A stretch of 64,000 bases of DNA from Thermoleophilia bacterium (GTDB taxonomy: Bacteria; Actinomycetota; Thermoleophilia; RBG-16-64-13): contig JAOSKU010000001.1 in the NCBI GenBank assembly GCA_027493445.1, forward strand, positions 980,501 to 1,044,500, written 5' to 3'. The number at the start of each line of letters is the position of its first letter. The first letter of the stretch is position 1. The notes under the pieces are model-generated. The model made no database searches, was not told the origin of the DNA, and saw nothing but the letters and a program-made list of their open reading frames with translations. The position numbers were made by a program, and so were the translations under genes. Below are positions 9,970-18,130 of the stretch, piece after piece.

Positions 9970-11196
9970 CTAGCCGTGCGGCTCGTTGTCGTGGCACGGA
10001 AACACCGCCCGGGCGATGGCAATCGCCTGGGCGTTCTCGGCCACATCATGCACGCGTACGATGTCGACATCCTGCATGGCGGCGATGACCGACGTCGCCA
10101 CCGTGCCGATAACCCGGTCCTTGGGCTCGGGAAGCCCCAGGACCGCCCCGATGAAACGCTTGCGGGAAGCGCCCAGGAGGACCGGTCTGCCCAGGGAACG
10201 AAAGGTCTGCAGGTGCCTGATGAGCGCCAGGTTGTGGGCCAGTGTCTTCCCGAAGCCGATGCCCGGGTCGATGATCAGGTTCCGCTCCTCGACCCCCTGG
10301 TCGACGGCCCAGGTGAGACGCTCCGCGAAGAAGGAGTAGAGGTCCTCCACCACGTTTTCGTAGACCGGGTTCTCCTGCATCGTCTTGGGTTCGCCTAACA
10401 TGTGCATGAGCACCACCGGGCAACCGGCGTCTCGGACCACGGCCACCATCTCGGAGTCGCCGCGCAGGGCGGTCACGTCGTTGATCATGAAGGCCCCCCG
10501 CTCCAGAGCCTTGGCCGCCACCTCGTGCCTGTAGGTGTCGACAGAGAGGGGCGCGGCGATGTTGGGGGCCAGGGCTTCGACGACCGGCAGGACCCGCCGC
10601 AGCTCCTCTTCCAGAGGAGTGCGATCCGAGCCGGGCCGGGTGGATTCGCCCCCAACGTCGACGATGTCGGCTCCTTCATCGACCATGCGCCGGGCTCCCT
10701 TCACGGCCGTTTCGTGATCGAAGAAGTCACCCGGGTCGGAGAAGGAATCAGGCGTGACATTCAGCGCACCCATGATGAGCGGGCCGCGGCGCAGGTCGAG
10801 CCCCGGGTGACATACAGGCGTGTGGGCATCGTGGTGACGCAGAACGGTTTCCAGGGCGTCGGCCAGGGCCCTCAAGCCAAAAGGCTGTTGCCGCAGCTTG
10901 GGCAGCAAGCGCTCGTACTGGACCAGCGTGCCCATGATCAGGCACCCGGCGTCGGACCCGCCCATCTCGTAGACCTCGCGCGAGGTGGCCACCTCGCCTC
11001 CCCGGGCCAGCATCTCCTGCTTCAGGATGTTGGCCGCCCGGACGTCGAGACCCTTCACCCGCACCACCCGGAAGAGGGCCTTCTTGTCCATGATGTCGAT
11101 GCCGCCCGCGGAGACCCTCATGTCGTGCAGCACGCGGCGCACCTCGTCGGTGTCGCGCAGCATGAGGACCTGGGGACGGCCGGCCACCGGGATCAC
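9970..11196 (-). CDS. folP: Dihydropteroate synthase with N-terminal extension domain
   Basis: 408 residues. Condenses DHPP with p-aminobenzoate. The TIM-barrel synthase occupies about residues 135-400, with GALNVTPDSFSD, VGGESTRPGS, INDVTAL, DPGIGFGKT and LLGASRKRF. The first ~130 residues form an extra domain (MLRDTDEVRRVL ... MGTLVQYERLLPKL), also found in long FolP proteins of thermophiles and some Gram-positives. Its role is not established. Start GTG at 11196. The product feeds folate synthesis together with the adjacent folE, folB and folK. Confidence 0.95.
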   Translation of the reverse strand: MIPVAGRPQVLMLRDTDEVRRVLHDMRVSAGGIDIMDKKALFRVVRVKGLDVRAANILKQEMLARGGEVATSREVYEMGGSDAGCLIMGTLVQYERLLPKLRQQPFGLRALADALETVLRHHDAHTPVCHPGLDLRRGPLIMGALNVTPDSFSDPGDFFDHETAVKGARRMVDEGADIVDVGGESTRPGSDRTPLEEELRRVLPVVEALAPNIAAPLSVDTYRHEVAAKALERGAFMINDVTALRGDSEMVAVVRDAGCPVVLMHMLGEPKTMQENPVYENVVEDLYSFFAERLTWAVDQGVEERNLIIDPGIGFGKTLAHNLALIRHLQTFRSLGRPVLLGASRKRFIGAVLGLPEPKDRVIGTVATSVIAAMQDVDIVRVHDVAENAQAIAIARAVFPCHDNEPHG

Positions 11197-11209
11197 GCTC
11201 CGCTGCCTC

Positions 11210-11779
11210 CTAGCGTTTCGGGGCTTCGATGAGGGCCAGCACCTCGGCTCGGGTCGCCGAGTTCGTGCGGAATATGCCGCGGACGGCCGACGTCACGGTC
11301 ATGGCGCCAGCGGTGCGCACACCCCGCATGGACATGCAGAGATGCTCGGCTTGTACGAGCACCAGGACCCCCTCGGGATCGAGACACTCCACCAGCGTGT
11401 CGGCGATAACGCTCGTCAGCCTCTCCTGCAGCTGCAGGCGAGCGGCGGCCACTTTGACCAACCGGGGCAGCTTGGAGAGACCGGTGATCTTGCCGCACTT
11501 CGAGGGGATGTAAGCGACGTGCGCCAGCCCGAAGAAGGGCGTCAGGTGGTGCTCGCACATCGAATGGAAGGGGATGTCCTTGATCAGCACCAGCTCCTGA
11601 TGCTTGTCGGAGGGCATGGGCTCGATGATCGCAGCCAAGTCCCGGTGGGTGCCGTCGAGCACATCCTGGTACATCTCGGCCACACGCCGTGGAGTGCGCA
11701 GCAGGCCCTCGCGCTCGACATCCTCTCCCAGGCCCTGGAGCACCAGCCGGATGCCCTGCTCGATCATGTCCAGGTCCAT
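11210..11779 (-). CDS. folE: GTP cyclohydrolase I
   Basis: 189 residues from ATG at 11779 (GAGG eight bases upstream); TTG at 11794 would add five residues. First folate step, GTP to dihydroneopterin triphosphate. Zinc ligands lie in MCEHHLTPF and in AEHLCMSMRG. The GLSKLPRLV and QERLTSVIAD segments are standard. A repeat element lies about 24 bp upstream, separating folE from ftsH, so folE may be transcribed from the repeat side or by read-through. Confidence 0.95.
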   Translation of the reverse strand: MDLDMIEQGIRLVLQGLGEDVEREGLLRTPRRVAEMYQDVLDGTHRDLAAIIEPMPSDKHQELVLIKDIPFHSMCEHHLTPFFGLAHVAYIPSKCGKITGLSKLPRLVKVAAARLQLQERLTSVIADTLVECLDPEGVLVLVQAEHLCMSMRGVRTAGAMTVTSAVRGIFRTNSATRAEVLALIEAPKR

Positions 11780-11802
11780 CCCCGGAGTCCTCAAGAGCTG
11801 GC

Positions 11803-12018
11803 AGGCTGTTGAAGAATGACGCTTCGCGGCCAGGCCGCACTGGGCGAGTGCGAGGCCCGAGCTCGTATCAGAATGACGCTTCGCGGCCAGGCCGCACTGG
11901 GCGAGTGCGAGGCAAGGACGCAGGGAGCGCTCGTAGCAGCGCTACGGGCGCGACCGAGGACGCCGCATCGCGCCGTCCAGTGCGTTCTGGCGGCCAAGGC
12001 TTCGATCTTCAACAGCCT
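11803..12018. repeat. Palindromic repeat, copy A (recombinant, 216 bp)
   Basis: Fills the folE-ftsH gap. Its ends are a perfect 13-bp inverted repeat, AGGCTGTTGAAGA (11803-11815) and its complement (12006-12018). The interior has the core shared with copies D, E and F, including the small palindrome CGTAGCAGCGCTACG. The left arm is doubled: a 42-base stretch from AATGACGC to GCGAGGC at 11815-11856 recurs at 11872-11913. The junction carries GAGCTCGTATCAG, which resembles the left terminus of a second unit. This is what recombination between the cores of an outer and a nested inner copy would leave. The right end abuts the ftsH stop codon. Confidence 0.85.
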
Positions 12019-12019
12019 C

Positions 12020-14023
12020 CTAGACCTCGCCGTCGCTGGAGGCGGGATCGTGCACGGTCGAGAGCGCCGAGGGCCCACCCGCAGCCGGAGCCTGCCCGGC
12101 CGGGGTACGCTCGCGCGCCTCGCGCTCCTTGGCCTCGGCTTCGCGCGCCTTGCGCTGGCGCTCGCGTTTGCTTGCCTCCTCGGCCTGGCGGGCCCGTTTC
12201 TCATCCTTGGTCTTGAAGACCTCGTCGGGATCGGCGCCGGTGAGCAGCGCCGCGAACTCGTCCTTGTCGATGGTCTCCCGCTCGATGAGAAGATGAGAGA
12301 CGAGGTCGAGCTCGTCGCGGTGCTCGCGCAGGATACGGCTGGCCGTGTTGTAGGCCTCGTCGATGACTTGACGGATCTCGGCGTCGATGCGCTGGGAAGT
12401 CTCCTCGGAGTACTCCTGACCCATGCCATAGTCGCGGCCCACGAAGGGCTGAGCCGGGTCGTGGCCAAAGGTGAGGGGCCCCAGGTTCTCGCTCATGCCA
12501 TACTGAGTGACCATGCGCCGGGCCGTCTCGGTCGCCCGCTGCAGGTCGTTGGAGGCCCCGGTAGTGATGTCGTCGAACTGTACCTCCTCCGCCACTCGGC
12601 CGCCCAGCATGTGGGCCAGCTTGTCCATGATCTCGCCCTTCTTGACCATGAACTTGTCTTCCGTGGGCAATGTGATGGTATAGCCCAGCGCCTGGCCGCG
12701 ACTGATGATGGAGACCTTGTGCACCGGGTCGGCATGGGGCAGGTAGTGCGCCACCAGGGCGTGCCCTGTCTCGTGGTAGGCGGTGATGAGCCGCTCCTCC
12801 TCGCTCAGCAGGCGCGACTTCTTCTCCGGACCGGCGATCACCCGCAGGATAGCCTCCTCGAGCTCGTCCATCTCGACGATCTTCTTGCCCTGGCGGGCCG
12901 CCAGGAGAGCAGCCTCGTTGACCAGGTTGGCCAGGTCGGCCCCGGTGAAGCCCGGGGTGGCCGCAGCCAAGGTCTGCAGGTCGATGTCGGGAGCCAGGGG
13001 CTTCCCCCGGGTGTGCACGTCGAGGATCGCCCGTCGCCCTTCGCGATCAGGCCGGTCCACCGTTATCTGCCGGTCGAAGCGGCCGGGACGCAGGAGCGCC
13101 GGGTCGAGTATGTCGGGCCGGTTGGTGGCTGCGATCATGATGATGCTCTCGTTGGCCTCGAAGCCATCCATCTCGACCAGGAGCTGGTTCAGGGTCTGCT
13201 CGCGCTCGTCGTGGCCGCCACCCAAGCCGGCGCCCCGGTGGCGCCCGACCGCGTCGATCTCGTCGATGAAGATGATGCAGGGCTGGTTCTGCTTGGCTTG
13301 CTCGAACAGATCGCGGACCCGGCTGGCGCCGACCCCCACGAACATCTCCACGAAGTCCGAGCCGGAGATGCTGAAGAAGGGCACGCCCGCCTCGCCGGCC
13401 ACCGCGCGGGCAAGCAGCGTCTTACCGGTGCCGGGAGGGCCGAAAAGCAGCACCCCCTTGGGGATGCGAGCGCCCAGAGCTTGGAACCGTTTGGGGTTCT
13501 CAAGGAACTCCTTGATCTCCTCGAGCTCCTCCACGGCTTCGTCGACCCCGGCCACGTCCTTGAACGTGACCTTGGGTTGGTCAACGCTCAAGCGCTTGGC
13601 TCGGGACTTGCCGAAGCTCATGACCTTGCTGCCCCCACCCTGCATCTGGTTCATGATGAAGAGGAAGAACACCACCATGAGGATGATAGGCAGGAACGTA
13701 CTGAGCAACGACACCCAGATCGACTGCTTCTGAACATCGGTATGAAAGTCGACTTCGTTGTCTACCAGCAGCTTGGTGATATCGAAATCGTTCGGTACAC
13801 CGATGGAGAATCGTTCGCCTCCAGGCTGGAGCTTGCCCTCCACGGCGTTGTCGCGGGTCTTGACCACCACATCCTCGACCTTGTGCTGCTCGACCGCGGT
13901 CTCGAACTCGAGCCAGCTCAGCTCCTTCTGGGTCTGCGAACCGTAGAAGAGGTTCTGCACGAAGAACGCCAGGAGGATGATGATGAGGATCGGGAATGCC
14001 GCGCTCTTGAAGAATCTGTTCAA
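12020..14023 (-). CDS. ftsH: ATP-dependent zinc metalloprotease FtsH
   Basis: 667 residues. Membrane-anchored AAA+ protease that degrades misfolded membrane proteins. Two transmembrane helices (about residues 8-27 and 104-124) flank an extracytoplasmic domain. The AAA module has Walker A GPPGTGKT, Walker B IIFIDEID and the second region of homology [17 protein letters not shown]. The protease site is HETGHAL. The highly charged C-terminal tail (about 90 residues, Lys/Glu/Arg/Ala rich) is likely disordered. Start TTG at 14023 follows GGAG. Its stop codon TAG is part of the sequence CTAGGAGGCTGTTGAAGA that begins repeat copy A. Confidence 0.97.
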   Translation of the reverse strand: MNRFFKSAAFPILIIILLAFFVQNLFYGSQTQKELSWLEFETAVEQHKVEDVVVKTRDNAVEGKLQPGGERFSIGVPNDFDITKLLVDNEVDFHTDVQKQSIWVSLLSTFLPIILMVVFFLFIMNQMQGGGSKVMSFGKSRAKRLSVDQPKVTFKDVAGVDEAVEELEEIKEFLENPKRFQALGARIPKGVLLFGPPGTGKTLLARAVAGEAGVPFFSISGSDFVEMFVGVGASRVRDLFEQAKQNQPCIIFIDEIDAVGRHRGAGLGGGHDEREQTLNQLLVEMDGFEANESIIMIAATNRPDILDPALLRPGRFDRQITVDRPDREGRRAILDVHTRGKPLAPDIDLQTLAAATPGFTGADLANLVNEAALLAARQGKKIVEMDELEEAILRVIAGPEKKSRLLSEEERLITAYHETGHALVAHYLPHADPVHKVSIISRGQALGYTITLPTEDKFMVKKGEIMDKLAHMLGGRVAEEVQFDDITTGASNDLQRATETARRMVTQYGMSENLGPLTFGHDPAQPFVGRDYGMGQEYSEETSQRIDAEIRQVIDEAYNTASRILREHRDELDLVSHLLIERETIDKDEFAALLTGADPDEVFKTKDEKRARQAEEASKRERQRKAREAEAKEREARERTPAGQAPAAGGPSALSTVHDPASSDGEV

Positions 14024-14097
14024 CCGGACTCCAACCGTCGGTCGCTAAGGGGCAGAAATGTTACCACAGGGAAACCCGGCCAACCGGCCCGGCAAGA

Positions 14098-14625
14098 TCA
14101 GGAATCCGAGCTTTCTCCGTCCTCCAATACGCCGATATACGGGAGATTCCTGTACTTCTCCGCGTAGTCAAGCCCGTACCCTACTACAAAGTCATTCCCT
14201 ATCTCGAACCCAACGTAACGGCAGGGAAGCTTGGCCTTGCGCCGTCCGGGCTTGTCGAGCAGGGTGACGATCTCCAGGCTGGCCGGCCGGCGGGAGCTGA
14301 GATTCTTCGTGAGGTACTTCAGAGTCAGCCCCGAATCGATGATGTCCTCTACGATGAGGATGTGACGCCCCTCGATGTTCATGTCGAGGTCCTTGAGGAT
14401 GCGCACCACCCCCGAGCTGTCGGTGGAGGAGCCGTAGCTGGAGACCGCCATGAAGTCCATCTCGAGCTCGAAGTCGAGGCGGCGGGCCAGGTCGGCCATG
14501 AAGAAGACCGCTCCCTTCAGCACGCCTATCAGCACCGGTCGCCGGTCCGCATAGTCGCGGGTGATCTGGGCCGCAAGCTGGTCGATCCGCCCCTGCAGCT
14601 TCTCCGAACCGATCAGGATCTTCAT
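14098..14625 (-). CDS. hpt: Hypoxanthine phosphoribosyltransferase
   Basis: 175 residues. Purine salvage, forming IMP/GMP from hypoxanthine/guanine and PRPP. The PRPP-binding motif VEDIIDSGLTL, the GVLKGAVFFMADL segment and the C-terminal VGYGLDYAEKYRNLPYIG are diagnostic. The ATG at 14625 overlaps the tilS stop (TGATG), so translation is probably coupled. The tilS-hpt-ftsH order is conserved across Gram-positive bacteria. Confidence 0.97.
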   Translation of the reverse strand: MKILIGSEKLQGRIDQLAAQITRDYADRRPVLIGVLKGAVFFMADLARRLDFELEMDFMAVSSYGSSTDSSGVVRILKDLDMNIEGRHILIVEDIIDSGLTLKYLTKNLSSRRPASLEIVTLLDKPGRRKAKLPCRYVGFEIGNDFVVGYGLDYAEKYRNLPYIGVLEDGESSDS

Positions 14626-16088
14626 CAGCGCTCCCGTGTCGCCTCCGGCCGTACGGCCAACCGGACTACCCGATCGGTCGTGGGCCCTATTCTACCCTCC
14701 TCCGCCAGAGCCAATCCACCCACCCAGAGAATCCGGCCCGCCGACACCACTACCGGAACGCACCCTCGCAGGTGGCTGGGCAGACGCATGTCGACGAAGA
14801 GATCCTGCAGGCTCCGGGTTCCGATCATGCCCAATGGTCGCACGCAGTCCCCGGGCAGCGGGCCCCGCACCCACATCGGCCCGGCCACGGCGGCGCCGTC
14901 CAGGTAGGTCTCGAAACGAGGATCGTGGGCGTAGAATCCGTCGACTTCCTCAGCGGTTACCACCAGGCCCCCCAGATGAGCCGCCCCTGGCAAAGGCAGC
15001 GGGACACCCTGCTCCGGGGCTCCCTGCAGGGCCGGATCATCCCGCGCACCCACGCGTTCGGTGCGTCGCGGCTGTGCGCCGGCGGCCTCGACCAGCCGCA
15101 CCCGATCGTACTCCTTGCGCGCGAGCCGGCCCGCCCCCAGGTCGAGCTCCGCCCTCCCTGGTCGGGCGAGCAGGTGCTCCAGGGCCAGCACCCGCGCCCG
15201 GGTGGCACCCCTGCCCCCCTCGGCCTCGAGCAAGGTGCGCAGCAAGGCCCGCCGTACTCCAGCCGGCAGGCGACGCAGGCGGGCGGCCGACATCGACCCG
15301 TCGGCGACGCTCACCTCCACCAGCGCCCGCTCCACCAGGGCTTCGATCAGAGCCGCGGCCTCGCCCGCCACCTCCGCCCCCCGCGCGGCGGCCTGGGCCG
15401 CCCCGGGCAGGGCGTCCTCCCAGGCAGGCAGCACACTTTCTCGCAGCCCGGTGCGGGCGTAGGCCGGATCCCGATTGCCTCGGTCGACCGCGAACTCCAG
15501 TCCCGCTTCCCGACAATAGGCGGCAGTCTCGAACCGCCGCACCCGCAGCAGGGGACGCACGAAGGGCGGGTCGAGGGGGCGCATGCCCGCGAGCGCGCGC
15601 AACCCGCCGTAGCGTCCCAGACGGTAGAGCAGGGTCTCCACCTGGTCGTCGAGCGTGTGGCCCAGTGCCACCCGCGCGGCCTCGAGAGAGCGGGCCACAT
15701 CGAGCGCCGCCGCCCGGCGGGCCATGCGGGCGCCTTCCTGGAGATTGCCGGCCCCCTTGGCCATGGGGGCGTCGCGCACCACGAGGCCCACGGCCAAGCG
15801 GCGGCAGGCGCGCTCCACCAGAGTCTGGTCGGCGGCGCTCTCGGCCCCGCGCAAGTGATGGTTCACGTGCAGAGCCACGACCTCGCGCGGGCCATCCCCG
15901 TGCAGGGCGCCAGAGGCCAGCAGATGGAGCAGAGCCAGGGAGTCCTGCCCCCCAGAAACCATGACGAGCGCCCGAGAATCGGGCGGAAAAAGCCCCTCCT
16001 CCCGGCAAAGGGCGCGGGCGGCGCGGCGCAGGTGGAACGATCGAGGGGCCGGTTCCCCTGCGGGGGCATCAGGTGAGCGATATTCCAT
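14625..16088 (-). CDS. tilS: tRNA(Ile)-lysidine synthetase
   Basis: 487 residues from ATG at 16088. Modifies the C34 wobble base of tRNA-Ile(CAU) to lysidine with ATP and lysine. The PP-loop SGGQDSLALLH sits near residue 45, followed by HVNHHLRGAES and LGHTLDDQVET. The TilS C-terminal domain is present (PLGMIGTRSLQDLFVD, then a short beta region ending GRIGPTTDR). The in-frame sequence upstream of 16088 is poorly conserved; an ATG at 16103 is an alternative. Neither start has a clear Shine-Dalgarno. Diverges from the small gene at 16228. Confidence 0.93.
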   Translation of the reverse strand: MEYRSPDAPAGEPAPRSFHLRRAARALCREEGLFPPDSRALVMVSGGQDSLALLHLLASGALHGDGPREVVALHVNHHLRGAESAADQTLVERACRRLAVGLVVRDAPMAKGAGNLQEGARMARRAAALDVARSLEAARVALGHTLDDQVETLLYRLGRYGGLRALAGMRPLDPPFVRPLLRVRRFETAAYCREAGLEFAVDRGNRDPAYARTGLRESVLPAWEDALPGAAQAAARGAEVAGEAAALIEALVERALVEVSVADGSMSAARLRRLPAGVRRALLRTLLEAEGGRGATRARVLALEHLLARPGRAELDLGAGRLARKEYDRVRLVEAAGAQPRRTERVGARDDPALQGAPEQGVPLPLPGAAHLGGLVVTAEEVDGFYAHDPRFETYLDGAAVAGPMWVRGPLPGDCVRPLGMIGTRSLQDLFVDMRLPSHLRGCVPVVVSAGRILWVGGLALAEEGRIGPTTDRVVRLAVRPEATRER

Positions 16089-16227
16089 TATTCTAAGGAG
16101 CATACGCGCGCAGGGCACCGGGCGCCACCCGCCACCCCGCGAGAAGGTGCCCTGCCGAAACGCGCGGCGATGATATGCTGAAATTGGCTGCGTCGAGTGC
16201 AGCGTGCCCCGCACGAGAGGAGGACTC

Positions 16228-16446
16228 ATGGCCCGGATCAAGGTCTTCGCGGAAGTGGAAGTGGTCCTCGACCTGGACCTCGCCGACGTCGACCCGTCGA
16301 CCCCCGAGCACGAGGTTGAGCAGCACCGGCCCGATGTCCTGGCCGCCCTCGAGTCCCGGATGCACGACGCCTTCGGAAGGGGCAACCTGCGGCGCATCGA
16401 GTACTTCGAGTTCGACGTGGAGAGGGAGTCCGCGCCCGCAGAGTGA
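16228..16446 (+). CDS. Small acidic protein of unknown function
   Basis: 72 residues from ATG at 16228, preceded by a strong GAGAGGAGG. Unrecognised. The protein is acidic, opens with an alternating hydrophobic/charged beta-like stretch (RIKVFAEVEVVLDLDL) and continues with an amphipathic helix (LAALESRMHDAF). No cysteines, signal or membrane segment. It is followed two bases later by a second small frame, so the pair may be one transcript leading towards the ferredoxin gene. Confidence 0.65.
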   Translation: MARIKVFAEVEVVLDLDLADVDPSTPEHEVEQHRPDVLAALESRMHDAFGRGNLRRIEYFEFDVERESAPAE

Positions 16447-16447
16447 C

Positions 16448-16630
16448 GTGAACCGCGAGGGGACCATCCGCTCCAGCCGGAGCGGTACCGCGGTACTGTG
16501 CCTGCGATCCCTGCTGGCCGACGGCGGCCCCGAGCACGAGGTTTTCAGGGCCGGGGCGATCGCCCCCATTCTGCGCAAGCTGCGGGAAACCGTGCTGGCG
16601 TCACTCGAGCAACGCTCCGTCCACGCCTGA
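16448..16630 (+). CDS. Possible small protein downstream of the 72-residue gene
   Basis: A 60-residue frame starting at GTG 16448, just after the TGA at 16444-16446 of the preceding gene. No independent ribosome-binding site, so translation would rely on coupling. The sequence SGTAVLCLRSLLADGG then an Arg/Leu helix (ILRKLRETVLASLEQ) shows no known domain. Coding status is uncertain because high-GC sequence often leaves spurious open frames. Confidence 0.35.
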   Translation: MNREGTIRSSRSGTAVLCLRSLLADGGPEHEVFRAGAIAPILRKLRETVLASLEQRSVHA

Positions 16631-16682
16631 TGGGACCCGAAGTGGAGCAACGGAGTGTTTCGCCGACTTGTCAGCGGCCGCC

Positions 16683-16712
16683 TTGCACTCGCCCCATGCC
16701 TCTGCTTATATT
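16683..16712 (+). promoter_or_regulatory. Predicted sigma-70-type promoter of the ferredoxin gene
   Basis: TTGCAC (16683-16688) and TATATT (16707-16712) are separated by 18 bp, an unusually AT-rich patch for this region. The start codon is 34 bp downstream with an AGAGGAGGA ribosome-binding site in between. Confidence 0.6.
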
Positions 16713-16745
16713 GGCTCGCTGTGAAGCCCCAAGAGGAGGAAAAGC

Positions 16746-16934
16746 ATGGCCACGCCCAAGGTCGACCCCGATCTGTGCACTGGATGCGGCATCTGCGAGG
16801 ACATCTGCCCTGACGTCTTCGAGGTCGGAGACGACGGCATCAGTCACGTGATCGACGCGAGCGCCTGCGACGACGCCGGTTGCTGCGAGGAAGCGGCCGA
16901 CGAGTGCCCGGAAGGTGCCATCAGCGTCGAGTAG
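16746..16934 (+). CDS. Ferredoxin (single-cluster bacterial type)
   Basis: 62 residues, acidic. Electron carrier. Cysteines C11, C14, C17 and C21 come from CTGCGICEDICP; a further group is in the CDDAGCC...CPEGAI region. The spacing of the C-terminal group (GCCEEAADECP) fits a [4Fe-4S] or [3Fe-4S] ferredoxin of the actinobacterial small-ferredoxin kind rather than a classical 2x[4Fe-4S] protein. Strong ribosome-binding site AGAGGAGG, own promoter upstream and a terminator hairpin downstream, so it is probably monocistronic. The redox partner is not evident nearby. Confidence 0.9.
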   Translation: MATPKVDPDLCTGCGICEDICPDVFEVGDDGISHVIDASACDDAGCCEEAADECPEGAISVE

Positions 16935-17019
16935 GAACGAGTCCTCAGACGTCATTCCAGAGGCGCGGTGCTCGGCAATCACGGGGTGAGCCGGCGGGGC
17001 CTCGACTCGCGCAAGGGAG

Positions 17020-17047
17020 AAGGCCGTCCGAACCGGACGGCCTTTCC
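17020..17047 (+). terminator. Rho-independent terminator hairpin
   Basis: AAGGCCGTCCG (17020-17030) and its exact complement (17034-17044) form an 11-bp stem with an AAC loop, followed by T-rich CTTTCCGTTT. It ends the ferredoxin transcript. The A-rich left flank is short, but the stem could also stop leftward transcription from the deacetylase gene. Confidence 0.75.
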
Positions 17048-17110
17048 GTTTGACCCCCGCAGGCCGCATGTAGTGCGGCCGACCTCCCCACGAGGAAAGA
17101 GTAGGCCGGA

Positions 17111-18048
17111 TCAGGGATTCCCGAATGGCCCGGAGCCGCCTCCCGCCCCGAGAGCGGAGCGCAGCTCCACGAACCCGTAGCCCTCGGCCCGCAGGTCGCG
17201 GATCAGCGAGGGCAGCACCGCGGCCGTCTGCGGACTCCCCACGTGCATGAGGACGATGGCTCCCGCCGTCAGCTTGGTGAGCACCACCTCATGGATCTCC
17301 TGGGGGTCCTCTCCGGTTTCCAGTCGAGGGTGTCGATGGTCCAGTAGACGCTCACGTATCCCTCCCGCCCCACCAGCGCCAGGGTCTCGACATCCCGGGC
17401 CCCGTAGGGGAAGCGGAAGAGGGGACTGGGGTCGCCGGCTCCTGACTTCTGCAGGAGATCGGCCGTCCGTGAGAGCTGGGATCGGACCTGGGCCGCGCTG
17501 ATCTGCGTGAAATCCGGGTGGGAATGCGAGTGGCTCCCGATGGGGTGGCCCGCGGCCACGATGGCCGCCACCGAGTCGGGGAAGTCCTCCGCGAACTCTC
17601 CGGTCAGAAAGAAGGTGGCCGGGACGCCCTCGGCCCGCAGGGCGGCCAGGATGCCGTCCAGCGGCGCGGGATCGTAGGCCGCGTCAAAGGTCAAGGCCAC
17701 CACCCGGGCCTCCCCTGGGATCCGGACGTATTCCTTGCCACCGGGCGGGATGGGGGAAGAGGGCACCGTGGTGGAGGTGGTGGCCGGTTCCGAGGTGGTG
17801 GGCGTCGTGGTCGTGGTGGTGGTCGCGTAGGGAGCCGAGCTGCTGACTGGGGCCGATGTGCCGGTGGTGCCGGAGGTGAGGGTCGTCTCCCCCCCGGCCT
17901 CGCAGCCCCACAACCACCAGGCAAGCACGGCTACGAGTACGCCGGCATGGGCAGCGGAACACCAAGACCTTCGTCGCCGGCCCGCGACTCTGGCTTTGGA
18001 AGGCCTGTTCACCGCTACGTGTCCTCCCCTGCGCCAACGTGCGTTCAT
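17111..18048 (-). CDS. Polysaccharide deacetylase, membrane/lipo-anchored (one assembly frameshift)
   Basis: About 312 residues. NodB-fold carbohydrate esterase, probably acting on cell-wall polysaccharide outside the membrane. N-terminus: basic, then a hydrophobic segment ending VLAWWLWGCEAGG (possible lipobox cysteine), then a Thr/Ser-rich linker of about 50 residues. Catalytic domain: ALTFDAAYD (motif 1; the usual second Asp is Ala), HSHSHPD (metal histidines), RFPYGARD, DTLDWKP and IVLMHVG. The frame breaks in a 5-base C run (17302-17306); adding a C gives TPQEIHEVVL and a stop at 17111. Diverges from the HD-GYP gene. Confidence 0.85.
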
Positions 18049-18130
18049 GTCTCTACGTTAGCATTCTCCACCGGGAGGAGCCCGCGACGCCACGTCGAAC
18101 TGTGACTGCGGAGAGAGGAGGGGATACCCC

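Noticed and set aside
11816..12216. Arg/Gly/Ala-rich open frames through the palindromic repeats
   Set aside because: Frames exist in both directions because the repeat is GC-rich, but they differ between copies, lack ribosome-binding sites and show no domain. The repeat is treated as non-coding.
11816..14167. Long rightward open frame of over 780 codons opposite ftsH
   Set aside because: It is the antisense shadow of ftsH, whose motifs and length are decisive. High third-position GC leaves the opposite strand open. The same applies to long frames opposite lysS, nadA, glmU, mfd and the histidine kinase.
16089..16397. Longer N-terminus for TilS
   Set aside because: It has no conservation and runs opposite the 72-residue gene with its strong ribosome-binding site.
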